64,000 nucleotides of DNA from Niebla homalea (lineage: Eukaryota > Ascomycota > Lecanoromycetes > Lecanorales > Ramalinaceae): positions 620,001 through 684,000 of the forward strand of contig JAHGAU010000003.1 in NCBI GenBank assembly GCA_019925105.1, in the 5' to 3' direction. Position 1 is the first letter of the stretch; each line of letters begins with the position of its first letter. The notes beneath the pieces were generated by a model. The model saw only the letters and a program-made list of their open reading frames with translations, was not told the origin of the DNA and searched no databases. Positions 14,341-25,500 of this stretch are shown piece after piece. The position numbers and the translations under genes are program-made.

Positions 14341-14862
14341 GGGTAGAGGTAAGGGTGGTGGTAAGGGTAGAGGTAAGGGTGAGAGTGAGGGTAAGGTTAC
14401 TAAGGGTAATGAGGGTGATGAGGGTGGTGAGGGTGGTGAGGGTGGTGAGGGTGGTGAGGGTGGTGAGGGTGGTGAGGGTGGTGAGGGTGGTGAGGGTGGT
14501 GAGGGTGGTGAGGGTGGTGAGGGTGGTGAGGGTGGTGAGGGTGGTAAGGGTGGTGAGGGTGGTGGTAAGGGTGAGAGTGAGGGTAAGGTTACTAAGGGTG
14601 ATGAGGGTGGTGAGGGTGGTGAGGGTGGTGAGGGTGATGAGGGTGGTAAGGGTGATGAGGGTGGTGAGGTTGGTGAGGGTGGTGAGGGTGGTGAGGGTAA
14701 TAAGGGTAATGAGGGTGGTGAGGGTGGTGAGGGTAGTAAGGGTACAGGTGAGGGTGAGAGTGAGGGTGAGGTTATTAAGGGTAATGAGGGTGATGAGGGT
14801 GGTGAGGGTGGTGAGGGTGGTAAGGGTGGTGAGGGCGGGGGTGAGGGTAAGGGTGTAAATGA
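14341..14862 (+). repeat. G-rich minisatellite, left arm of MITE G
   Basis: It consists of tandem 9-bp units of the form ggtgagggt with variants aagggt, gatgag and gagagt. The G-rich strand is the plus strand. The variant pattern (…agggtaaggttactaagggt…) recurs within the arm, which suggests higher-order duplication. Confidence 0.95.
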
Positions 14863-15010
14863 GGGTGAAAAAAGGGGGATTATCACAAAGATCATCATAA
14901 ATAATTTTTGATGGTTTATCGATAAGCTAATCGATAACCGGATTATGGTTTTTCCGGCTTTCCGGGCCACATTTCTGATGATCTTTGTGATAATCCCCCT
15001 TTTTTCACCC
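14863..15010. repeat. Central 35-bp perfect inverted repeat of MITE G
   Basis: The segment 14,863-14,897 is the exact inverse of 14,976-15,010 (gggtgaaaaaagggggat… / …atcccccttttttcaccc). The 78-base spacer contains a smaller near-palindrome around atcgataagctaatcgat. Confidence 0.95.
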
Positions 15011-15368
15011 TCATTTGTACCCTTACCCTCTTACCCTCACCCCCCACCCTCACCCCCACCCTCACCCCCACCCTCACCCCCACCCTCACCCCCACCCTCA
15101 CCACCACCCTCACTACCACCCTCATTACCACCCTCACTACCACCCCTTACCACTACCCTCACCACCCTCATCACCCTTATCACCCTCATTACCCTTAATA
15201 ACCTCACCTTCACTCTCACCCTCACCTGTACCCTCACCACCCTCACCACCCTCACCACCCTCACCACCCTTATTACCCTTATCACCCTCATCACCCTTAA
15301 TAAACTCACCCTCACTCTTACCCTTACCTGTACCCTTACCACCACCCTTACCTGCACCCTTATTACCC
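15011..15368 (-). repeat. C-rich minisatellite, right arm of MITE G
   Basis: The ccctcacc and ccacc units are the inverse complement of the left arm type, but shorter and with a different order of variants (a run of ccctcaccccca next to the centre). The arms are related but have diverged in copy number. Confidence 0.95.
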
Positions 15369-17539
15369 CGCGTCTTGGCGGGATCTTGGCATATCCCTAT
15401 CCCATCCCGCCGGGATAGGGATGGGATGGGATGGGATTCAGCTTCATCCCGTCCCACGCGGGATGGGATAAGTGAATCAAAAAACCGTCCCATCCCGTCC
15501 CGCTTCCCGGAGTAATAAGCCACTTAAAGATAATTATTTTTATTTTTTTTAAATTTATATAAATAATAATTAACGTTAAAATATATTTAAAAAAAACCCC
15601 TCTTAAATAGAAATACTATTATTAATAAGAATCTATTAAGGATTTTATTCGGTCTTAAGGCTTTATCTTTTTTTAATTTATTAATCGCCTTAATTATTAT
15701 ATCTTATATTATTACCTTATTTATTAATACGGGGTTAAAATATAAAACGTTATTAATATTATTTACATTAATTTTTAACGGAAAAAGGAAAAATACTCCT
15801 TTAAGGGTTTTAATTTTATTATTAAAGGTATTAATTAATATATTATTAAGTCTTTTAAGGGGCGGGAATTTAAAATTAAACTTTAATTTCTTACTTTATT
15901 CTTTATTATACTTTATTAACTTTTAAATATTATAAAGTAAAATTATTAAATTATATATTATAGATTAAAAGTATATTTATTTAATTTTTTAATAATTTTC
16001 TCCTTTTCCTTTTAAATAATTTTTAATTAATTAAGTATTTTTTAATTCCTATACTTAAAAATTGATTTTATTAAGTTTTTTTTTATAATTGTAATTGTAT
16101 ATCTTTTATTTTAATAAGTTTTAATTTTTTAAAAGGACTTTATTATCGGAATTATTTTATTAATTACTTTATTTAAAATTTTTATTACTTATTTTATAAA
16201 GAAATCGATCCGGTTTTTATTATTTAATTAAAGGAAGTTTATAAATTATATTACCGTTTCTTCCGTTTTTATATAAATCTTTATTTCCTTAACCGTTTTT
16301 TACGTTTTCTTTATTAATAATAATAAGGTTATATTAACCGTTTAATTTAAAGTTATCTATATTAATATATAATTTAAGTTATATTTTAAGTTTTTTCGTA
16401 ACCTATATATTATAACCGTATTAATAACTTTTTCTATATTAAAGGTTAAATTAATTATTATTTTAAATTTATACCTTTTTTACGTAATAATCCCTTATAA
16501 TATTAAAAATAAGAAGTTAATTTAAATAATAATTATCAATAGGTCGTTTAATTTAACGTAATTTATTATATACTTTTTTTTATTTTATATATAATAATAT
16601 AAGTTAAATCCTTTAAATAATATATATTTATTTAAAATAACTAAGATCTCTTTAAGTAACGGTATTATAAATAGTTTTTCCTTATTAATTAATAACGGAT
16701 TATATACGTTATAAATATTAAAATTATTTTTTAAGTTTCCTTTTTTTATAATACGGAATATATAAAGGTTTTTACCGTAATAAATAATATCTTAATTATT
16801 TACGTTAAGCTATTTATTTATAAAGAAGTATATTTTAATTATTTTATTCCCCTTAAAGGTTAAATAAAATCCCTTTTCCGGGTTAATAAATAAATATATA
16901 TATAAATTATATAATAATTATTATATTATTATAATATTAATATCTTTAACTTTTTTAAATTTAAATATCGGTATTATTGCTTTAATTTTTTTATTACAAA
17001 TATTATATTATATTATTTTTAAAAGCATTAATATATTATATATTAACCTTTATAAAGGCTTTTTTATTTATACCCGTTTAAGTTACGGACTTTTTATTAA
17101 AGTTAAGCTTTTTTAATTTAATATTTTTTTAATTATTATTAAAGACGTAAAACGGCTGGTTTTTAAAGTTAAAATTATAAAAAGCTTCTTTTTCTTTACT
17201 TTATCCGTTATTATTATTTACCCTTTATTATTTAATTAATTAAGCTTATAGTTTAAAATTATATTTAATTAACCCGTTAAATTAATTCCGTATATATTAT
17301 ACCGTTAGATTTTTACGGTTATCCAGGTTTCTTTACGTTTAATTTCCTTAATTTTTATTATATACTTAAAATCCTATATTAAATATCCTTTTTTATTATA
17401 TATAATATATTTAAATATGCCCTTTATAAGCTTTTTAATTATTAACTTTATATATTTATAAATATTATAGTTTTTAATATAAATTATATATTTTATAATA
17501 TTAAAATATTTTATAACAATATATTTATAATTTTAATAT

Positions 17540-18899
17540 TTAAAATATTAATAAATATCCGCCATTTTATTTTATAATTAAATTTTTTTATTTAAAATAT
17601 TATTATATATTTTTATTAACGTTATATTTAATATAATAATAAAGTATTTCTTTATACGTTTTAAGAAATTAAGTTTCCTTATTATTAAAGGAAGTTTATA
17701 ATTAATAATTTTAAGCCTTAAATAAAGAATTATATTCTCTTTTTTTATACTTTTTAATATAATTTTTTTTTAATTTTTATAAAACGTAATAAATATATCT
17801 TATTTATTATAATAAAAAATAATTACCTTAAAACCTTAATTAATTTATATTTTTTTTTATTAATTTAAACTTTAAATTTTTTTAAGCTTTTTTTATTCTT
17901 AAAAACGCTATATTAAAAAGGATATTTTTACTTTATAATTTATATACTATAATAATTTATTTTATTAATAATTCCGTTATTATTTTAAAAGCCTTTATTA
18001 ATTATAGCGGATTTATTTTTATAACCGTATTTTTCTTTTTATTATTAAATAAATGGACCGTTATTATTTTTATTTTTTTTAATACGGTTATTTTTTCCTT
18101 TATTATCCTTTTATTTTCTGCCGCGGGTATTTTTTTTATTACTTTTATTATTTTTTTATTTAAAAGGTTATTGTTTTTATAGCTTTACTTTATACCTTTA
18201 ACTTTAAGTTATTATTTTTACTTATTATTAACGTTTTTATTCCCGTGTTTTAAAAGCCTTATAAATACTTTATTTATTTTAATATTTTTTTTTTTTTTAT
18301 ATAAAAATCCTTTATATTATTTAATTTAATCTATAATATCAATTAAATTTTTAATATAATATTTTTTTACTTTACCGTAAGGAGTTTTTTTAAGGTTTTT
18401 ACCGTTTCCTTTACTGCCCTTTTACCCTTATTTACCGGGCGATATACTGTTTCCGCCTTTTACTTTTAATCCTTTAAGGTTTTATCTTTTTTATTAACTT
18501 TATTTTTTTTTATATATCTTTAATAATACTTTTATTGCGGTTTTCCCGTTTTTTCCCCCTGTTTATACCCTTTATTATTAATACCGTACCGGCCGTCTTA
18601 CCCCTTTATTTATTTATTATTTCCGTATTATTATTATGCGTTTTATACGTTTTAATATATATATTTTATTAACCTTAATTTCTTTATTTATTTTAAGTAT
18701 TATCCGGCTTATTATTATTATATTACCTATATACGTTATTGCCGTTTCTATTAATATAGGTTATTTACCCGTTTATTACCTTATTCTTAATTATTATATT
18801 ACTTTTACTTATCGTACTTAATATACTTCCTTTATTGTTATTAAAGCTATATATATACGCATCGTTTTAGACCTCTAGGGTCCCTTTGTTCGTCGCCAT
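17540..18899 (-). pseudogene. LINE copy 2 ORF1 (gag-like protein)
   Basis: It begins with the shared MATNKGTLEV start, followed by a stop that is Q in copy 3 (CAA to TAA, a RIP change). It is homologous over its whole length to ORF1 of copies 1 and 3 at the nucleotide level, for example the block near 17,590-17,760 matches 9,770-9,930 and 22,320-22,490. Short antisense open frames here, such as 18,636-18,821, are by-products. Confidence 0.55.
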
Positions 18900-18959
18900 C
18901 CGCCGTTCTACGGTTCCTTATATTCATACGTTTAAATTAATTTCCGGGATATTAATAAG

Positions 18960-21760
18960 GTTAATTTCTTTTTTAATTTATTTTTACTTTATTTTAATAA
19001 GAAGAAAAATAGGTATCCTTAATTTATTCCTTTTAACTTAAAGCTTATTAAGATTCTAGCGGATCCACCCGTTTTTTATTATTATAATTAAATATATATA
19101 TCTTTTTAACTTTATTTAAGTGATTATTTAATTTAATAAGACCTTAATTAATAATATAAAAACCTTAAACTTTAATATTGGGATAAACGTTACTTTATAA
19201 GTATTATTAATTACTTTTAAATATTAATTCTAGACTTTTTATAATATTTAAATAAGCTTTTTCTTATATCCCGGAGTACCCTTAAATATATATTAAATAA
19301 CTATAACGTATATTATAATTAACTTTATTACGGTTTAATAAATAATCCGGGTTTTTATAACGTAATTCCTTATATCGATATAACGAGATAAGTAAGGGTT
19401 TTTTCTTATAAAGTTATCTTTTTTAAAACTTTCTTATATAATCCTTTTAATTAAACTTTTTATTTATTTAAAAATTAAGGATTTTAATATTAATATTTAG
19501 CTTTACCGTAATTTTACTTAAGTTTACTATAATTATTATATTATATAGCTTTAGACTCTTAATTATGTAAATAAATTTATATTTATATAACGTAAATTAA
19601 GCCTTATAAGTTTTTATTTATTAAAGATAGCCTTTATAAGTTTATTTTAATTTTAAATAATTTATATATATATAAATGTTTTAAATTAAAAGGTAAACGT
19701 TATTAATAAAGCTTTTAACTTAAACCTTTTATTTTAATTTAATAAGCTCCTTAATTAATAAACCGTTAAAAAATAAAAATAATATAAAAAAAAATTGGCG
19801 ATCTTTAAAAAATCCCCGTTATAATAAGCTTTATTAAACTTATTGTTTATTTTAAGTTAATTAATATAGCTTAATTACTTAAGAAACTCTTTATTTATTT
19901 AATTAAGAAAAGTAATATCCTTTTCTTCCTTAAGTTATATAGTAACCTTTAATAGTTTACTTTATTAAAGGTATTTATAATATTAAAAGAAAGAAGATTC
20001 ATAATATATTTCTTTTTATAACTTTATATTATATATATATTGTTAATTAATCCTTTAAAAGGTATTTTTATTAATTAATTTCTCTTTATTTTTATTTATT
20101 AATCGGGAAGAAATCCGTAACTCTTTATGTAGTCATTAAGGATCTTTATTATTATTATTTTTAAGGTTTTTTTTAATATATAAAGGAGTATAATACATCT
20201 ATAAGATTTTATTTTAAAATAATCCGGCTTAATAAACTTCTTAAGGATAATTGTCTTCGTTTTTTTAAACTTACGTAAATAATAATTGACGTTGAACTAT
20301 ATTTTAAAAAAAATGAAGACTTTCTTAAACGATAAAGTTATTATTAATAAAAATGTATTAAGAATTTTATTTAATTTTAAGGCTTTATCCTTTTTTAATT
20401 TATTAATTACTTTAATTATTATCTTTTATATTATTACCTTATTTATTAATACGGGGTTAAAGTACCTAATATTATTAATATTATTTAAATTAACTTTTAA
20501 TAAAGAAGGGAAAAATACTCCTTTAAGGGCCTTAATCTTACCGTTAAAGGTATTAATTAATATATTATCGGGTTTTTTGAAAAACGGGAATTTAAGGATA
20601 AATTTTAATTTCTTATTTTATTCTTTATTATACTTTATTAACCTTTAAATATCATAAAATAAAACCGTTAAGTTGTATATTATAAATTAAAAGTATATTT
20701 ACTTAACCTTTTTAATAATCCTTTCCTTTTTTTTTAAGTAACCTTTAATTAATTAAATATTTCTTAATTTTTATACTTAAAGTTTATTTAATTAGTTTTT
20801 TCATTTTTACACTTATAATTATATGTTTTTTATTTTAATAAGTTTTAGCTTTTTAAAAGGGTTTTATTATTAAAATTATTTTATTAATTATTTTATTTAA
20901 TACTTTTATTATTTACTTTATAAAGAAATTAATCCGATTTTTATTATTTAATTAAAGGAGGTCTATAAATTATACTATTGTCTTTTTTGTTTTTATATAA
21001 ACCTTTATTTTTTTAATTATTTTTTACGTTTTTTTATTAATAATAATAAAGTTATATTAACGGTTTAATTTAAAGTTATTTATATTAATATATAATCTGA
21101 ATTATATTTTAAGTCCTTTTATAGCCTATATATTATAATTATATTAATAATTTTTTTTATATTAAAAATTAAATTAATTATCGTTTTAAACTTATAACTT
21201 TTTTATGTAATAATCCTTTATAATATTAATAATAAAAAGTTAATTTAAACGGTAATTATTAATAAATTATTTAATTTAATATAATTTATTATACGTTTTT
21301 CCTTTTTTTATATATAATAATATAAGTTAAAATCTTTAAATAATATATATTTATTTAAAATAATTAAGATTTCTTTAGATAATAATATTATAAAAAGTTT
21401 TTCTTTACTAATTAATAATAAGTTATATATATTATAAATATTAAAATCGCCCTTTAAATGTTTTTTTTTATAATATAAAGTATATAAAGGTTTTTATTAT
21501 AATAAGTAATATCTTAATTATTTACGTTAAACTATGTATTTATAAAAAAGTAAATTCTGGTTATTTTATCCTTTTTAAAGGTTAAATAAAACCCTTTTTT
21601 AAATTAATAAATAAATATATATATAAATTATACGATAATTCCTATATTATTATAATATTAACGTTTTTAGTTTCTTTAAACTTAAACTTAAATATTAATC
21701 TTTTATTATAAATGTTATATTATATTATTCTTAAAAGTATTAATATATTATATATTAATT
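18960..21760 (-). pseudogene. LINE copy 3 ORF2: APE endonuclease and reverse transcriptase
   Basis: It aligns block by block with copies 1 and 2. The endonuclease is near 21,000-21,740 and the reverse transcriptase core near 19,880-19,990. The region around the MITE G target in copy 2 corresponds here to an uninterrupted cggcttaataaacttcttaaggataa (20,225-20,250). That gives the empty site for G. A 120-codon open frame on the opposite strand at 20,286-20,648 is antisense to this RT and is not a gene. Confidence 0.75.
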
Positions 21761-22269
21761 TTTATAAAAGTTCCCTTTTTTATATCCGTTTAAGTTCCGG
21801 ACTTCTTATTAAAATTAAGCGTTTTTTAACCTGGTACCTTCCCGGTTATTATTAAAGATATAAAACGATTAACCTTTAAAGTTAAAATTATAAAAAGCTT
21901 TTTCTTTTTTACTTTATTTATTACCGTTATTTACCCTTTATTATTTAATTAATTAACCTTACGTTTTAAGGTTACCTTTAATTAACCCGTTAAATTAATT
22001 TTATACGTATTATATTATTAGATTTTTATAATTATCCCGGTTTCCTTACGTTTAATCTCCTTAATTTTTATTATATACTTAAAATCTTATATTAAGTATC
22101 CCTTCTTATTATATATAATATATTTAAGTATATTTTTTATAAGTTCCTTAATTATTAACTTTATATATTTATAAATATTATAACTTTTAACGTAAATTAT
22201 ATATTTTATAATATTAAAATATTTTATAATAATATGTTTATAACTTTAATATTTAAAATATTAATAAAT

Positions 22270-23646
22270 AGTTACCGTCTTATTTTATAATTAAATTATC
22301 TTAAAAAATCTTTTTTTAATAATCTTTTTATTTAAGATATTATTATATATTTTTATTAATATTATACTTAATATAATAATAAAATACCTTTTTATATATT
22401 TTAAAGAATTAAGTCTTTTTATTATTAAAGGAAATTTATAATTAATAATTTTAAGTTTTAAATAAAAAATTATATTTTCTTTTTTATATTTTTTAATATA
22501 ATCTTTTTTCGGTTTTTATAAAATATAATAAATATATCTTATTTATTATAATAATAAACGATTACCTTAAAACCTTAATTAACTTGTTTTTTTTTTTTTA
22601 TTAATTTAAGCTTTAAACTTCTTTAACTTTTTTTATTTTTAAAACTATTATATTAAAAAGGATATTTTTACTTTATAATTTATATATTATAATAATTTAT
22701 TTTATTTACGGTTCCGTTATTATTTTAAAAACCTTTATTAATTATAATAGCTTTACTTTTATAATTACGTTTTTCTTCTTATTATTAAATAAACGGATTA
22801 TTATTATCCTCGCTTTTTTTAATATAATTTTTTTTCTTCCGTTATCCTTTTATTTTCTGCCGTAAATATCCTTTTTATTATTTTTATTATTTAATTCTTT
22901 TTTATTTCAAAAATTATTATTTTTATATTTTTATTTTATACCCTTAACTTTAAGTTATTATCTTTACTTTTTATTAATGCCTTTATTCCTGCCCTTTAAA
23001 AGCCCCGTAAACGCTCCGTTTTCCTTAATTTTACCCTTATTTTTATATAAAAGTCCCTTATGCTTTTTAATTTAATCTATAGTATTAATTAAGTTTTTAA
23101 CGTAATATCCTTTTACTTTATCGTAAAAAGTCCTTTTAAGGCCTTTACCGCTTCTTTTACCGTCCTTTCGCCCTTATTTATTGGGCGATATACCGTTTCT
23201 GCTTTTTATTTTTAATCCCTTAAAGTTTTATTTTTTTTATTAATTTTATTTCCCTTTTATATATTCTTAATAATATTTTTATCGCGGTTTTTTTATTTTT
23301 TCCCTTTACTTATACCCTTTATTATTAATATTATACCGGCCTTTTTATTACTTTATTTATTTATTATTTCCTTATTATTATTACGTATTTTACGCGCTTT
23401 AATATATATATTTTATTAACCTTAATTTCCTTATTTATTTTAAGTATTATCCGGCTTATTATTATTATATTACCCGTATATATTGTTACCGTTTCTATTA
23501 ATATAGGTTATTTACCCGTTTATTACCTTATTTTTAATTATTACGTTACTTCTACTTATCGTATTTAATATACTTTTTTCATTATTACGAAAACTATACG
23601 TATACGTATCGTTTTGGACCTCTAGTGTCCCTTTGTTCGTCGCCAT
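22270..23646 (-). pseudogene. LINE copy 3 ORF1 (gag-like protein)
   Basis: The reading starts MATNKGTLEVQNDTYTYSF with codon 11 still CAA (Q), so this copy preserves the unmutated form of the position that is a stop in copy 2. Downstream sequence is K/N/Q-rich and interrupted by stops. Its role would be the LINE ribonucleoprotein protein. I saw no diagnostic knuckle. Confidence 0.55.
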
Positions 23647-23659
23647 CTTTTTCATTCAT

Positions 23660-24544
23660 CTTTATTATTATAATATTATAAAAAAGGGTAATAACGTATT
23701 AGCGATTTAACTTTAAATAAATAAAAACGGTTTAACTTACTTCTTATTTACTATATATACCGAAGGTTAAATAAACGCCGGATATAAGTATAAAGAAAGT
23801 AGGATGCCGTATACGTTTTTATCTTTTATTTCCTATTTATAAAAATTAAATTAAGACTTATAATAAAAGTTAATATTTATAATTATTATTAAATGTTATT
23901 GATAAAACGAAATATCCGGGTAGCCGTTAAGTTTATAATATTTACCGGATTATTATTATAATTTAACTTTATTATAAAGATAAATAAGGTTATTAAAAAC
24001 TTTACGGAAAAAACTTATTACCGGTTAAGGAAAAAAGGGAGAAATAGAAACCGGTTATATTAATTATATAACCCGGAAAATATCTTTTATAACTATAAAG
24101 ATATAATAATAAACGCTTATTAAAAATCTTTAAAAAAGTTAACGATAATAATAATATAAAAGGGATATATATTAAGCGCGTAAATATTAATAAGGATATT
24201 TAAAAATATTATATAAGGTTAAAGTAATATAAATATATAAAGGAGCGGAAAAGTAACGAATTTAAAAATAATCTTTATAAGGATATAATTATAATATTAT
24301 AGATTTTCTTAAGGAAATTAAAATATAAAAAATATATAAATAAATTAGTACTTTTTAAACGGCCGTTAATATCCTTTACCTTAAAAAACAAAGGGTAAAA
24401 GCTTAATAAACGCCGGTTTTTACCTTAATATTATAAGTATCAGGTTTTTACAATTATTAATAAAATTAAAAGGCTACGTATTAAGGAACGCCGGAATTAA
24501 CTTAGCTAAATCCGTAGTATAAATCAATTAATCAATCAATCAAT
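23660..24544 (-). repeat. Right long inverted repeat, uninterrupted arm (about 0.88 kb)
   Basis: This is the uninterrupted inverse of 5,320-5,906 plus 12,417-12,680. A plus-strand frame near 24,030-24,430, read through stops, is rich in Q/K/E and might be a coiled-coil protein fragment, but I recognise no family. Confidence 0.7.
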
Positions 24545-24550
24545 ATTAAT

Positions 24551-25357
24551 AATATGTTTTTCGAATATTTAAATAAATTTATTTCAATATATATAAATAA
24601 TATTCTTAATTATAATAATTCTTTAAGAAAGTATTAAGTATATATATAAAAAATATTATTAAAGTTATAAGAAATTCACTTATTTATAAATATTAATAAA
24701 TATAAATTTTACGTATAGAAGATTCAAGATAAATTTATATAAAGTATAAACTATATAAAATTAAGCTTAATTTATATTATTAAAATAAATGTAATTTTTT
24801 ATTGGATTTTATAACTTTTAAAAACGGTTTATCAAGAATTTTTTACGTATTAAAAAGTTATTATTTTAAATGACTTATAAAGATTTTAAATTTAAATAAA
24901 ATAGAGTTTATTAAGCGGCCTTTAATAAATTAAAAATAGTAATTATATTAATATTAATATTAGTATATTTTAATCGGGAAAAAACAACTATTTTTAAGAC
25001 GGATTCCTTAAATTATATTGATATAAGGATATTTTCTTGATACAACGATAATAACGTATTTTATTCCCTTATACTTTATAATAAGAACCTTATACCGGCA
25101 AAATATAATTATAAAATTTATAAGAAGAAACTCTTAATTAATATTAACTGGCTTAAAACTTAAAAAGCGGACCTTGAAAATACGGATATTTTTATTAAGA
25201 TTTTTATGATTTTAAAAGTCTTAAGTATTTTATAGACATATAAAAACTAATAAAAAAATAAGTTTAATAAGTAAACCCCCCTGCCGATTATAACTTTGAA
25301 ATTATTTATATTATTATAAAGAAAAATTAAAAAGTAAATACTTTAATAAAGATAATA
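24551..25357 (+). pseudogene. Gypsy F pol, part 1: RT C-terminal half and RNase H
   Basis: In the plus frame the RT active-site block reads YINNILNYNNSL (from 'Y.DDIL.YS', both D changed by RIP), at about 24,590. It is followed by the connection domain ('FLRFVNYYRRF' like) and RNase H, with INW/KTDSLNY near 25,000 and KYNYKIYKKKLL near 25,110. RNase H stops at 25,357, where hAT element E is inserted, and resumes after 58,064. The N-terminal RT half, protease and gag are not found directly to the left, because the inverted-repeat arm of block I begins there. Confidence 0.75.
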
Positions 25358-25365
25358 AACTTAAT

Positions 25366-25500
25366 TACTCCGGGAAGCGGGACGGGATGGGACGGGATTT
25401 GGCAATATATATCCTATCCCGTATAGGATAAAATAAGGCTATATTTTATCCCATTTTATCCTTATCCCGTTAAAATAGGATAAAAATATATTAAGATCTT
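25366..25500. repeat. Left terminal and subterminal repeats of hAT E
   Basis: The TIR is followed by gggacgggatgggacgggat, then increasingly mutated copies of the same motif (atcctatcccgtatagg, ttttatccttatcccgtt). In hAT elements such subterminal repeats bind the transposase. That role is family knowledge, not shown here. Confidence 0.8.

Larger units (their letters stand above)
14175..15513. mobile_element. MITE G: non-autonomous hAT-like element made of inverted minisatellites
   Basis: The terminal inverted repeat is tactccgggaagcgggac, with further gggacgggat repeats inside it. The flanks are ataagctt (14,167-14,174) and ataagcca (15,514-15,521), an 8-bp target duplication with two differences. 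Comparison with LINE copy 3 gives the exact empty site. The interior is a giant palindrome: a left arm of ggtgagggt units, a central inverted repeat, and a right arm of ccctcacc units. The TIR matches the large hAT element E in this window. The open frames over 14,238-15,523 (VRVVRVV, GGEGGEG, SPPSPPS types) are products of the minisatellite and not genes. Confidence 0.9.
12930..17060 (-). pseudogene. LINE copy 2 ORF2: APE endonuclease and reverse transcriptase, split by MITE G
   Basis: The endonuclease is the best preserved of the three. It starts near 17,030 (NICNKKIKAIIPIFKF), with YYGKNLYIFRIIKKGN and NIYNVYNPLL near 16,720-16,790. The 'GDFNLHH' type block is mutated, and 'LT F N' plus 'I IYRLR' blocks run to about 16,400. 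The RT core motif (…FNKINY.RLLYNL) lies near 13,860-13,930. MITE G is inserted upstream of that motif, in the fingers part of the RT. Removing G restores alignment with copy 3. Function is lost through stops as well as the insertion. Confidence 0.75.
12681..18924 (-). mobile_element. LINE copy 2 (Tad1-like), interrupted by MITE G
   Basis: This minus-strand LINE is parallel to copies 1 and 3. The ORF1 start codon lies at 18,897-18,899. Only a few tens of bases beyond it, sequence matching the 3' end of copy 3 begins, so copies 2 and 3 abut head to tail. The unit is longer than copy 3 chiefly because MITE G (14,175-15,513) is inserted. The left 175 bases (12,681-12,855) have no counterpart in copy 3. 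Confidence 0.7.
18925..23659 (-). mobile_element. LINE copy 3 (Tad1-like)
   Basis: This is the right-most LINE. Its start codon at 23,644-23,646 is only about 15 bases inside the right inverted-repeat arm. Its nucleotide sequence runs parallel to copy 2 over the full length apart from MITE G. The left end meets the 5' end of copy 2 directly. Confidence 0.7.
5314..24550. mobile_element. 19.2-kb compound block bounded by long inverted repeats (element I)
   Basis: The ends attgattgattgattgattt (5,320) and its inverse at 24,544 are followed on both sides by a matching 'tatactacggat.tagctaag.taattccgg' sequence. The inverted similarity continues inward for hundreds of bases. The 6 bases outside each end are attaat (5,314-5,319 and 24,545-24,550), a candidate target duplication, though weak in such AT-rich DNA. 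Inside are three LINE copies and one MITE. No transposase of its own was recognised. It may be a foldback-type transposon filled by LINEs or an inverted duplication. The right flank is a gypsy RT, but the left flank is not the matching upstream RT half. A simple insertion into that gypsy is therefore not supported. Confidence 0.55.

Noticed and set aside
14341..15368. Telomere-like or interstitial telomeric repeat
   Set aside because: The unit is ggtgagggt, not ttaggg, and it lies between hAT-type terminal repeats with an 8-bp target duplication.
14238..15523. Several open frames of 66-231 codons on both strands (repeats of VRVVRVV, GGEGGEG, SPPSPPS)
   Set aside because: The 9-bp minisatellite has no stop in several frames, so long frames arise automatically. 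They have no start context, no unique sequence, and mirror one another across the inverted arms.
18636..18821. A 61-codon hydrophobic plus-strand frame resembling a membrane peptide
   Set aside because: It is antisense to LINE copy 2 ORF1. Copies 1 and 3 do not preserve it.
20286..20648. A 120-codon plus-strand open frame
   Set aside because: It is antisense to the RT of LINE copy 3, is composed of low-complexity I/L/N residues, and its equivalent in copies 1 and 2 is not open.
5314..24550. Simple insertion of block I into gypsy F
   Set aside because: The right flank is mid-RT of a gypsy, but the left flank does not read as the preceding RT half, so the two flanks cannot be shown to have been one element.
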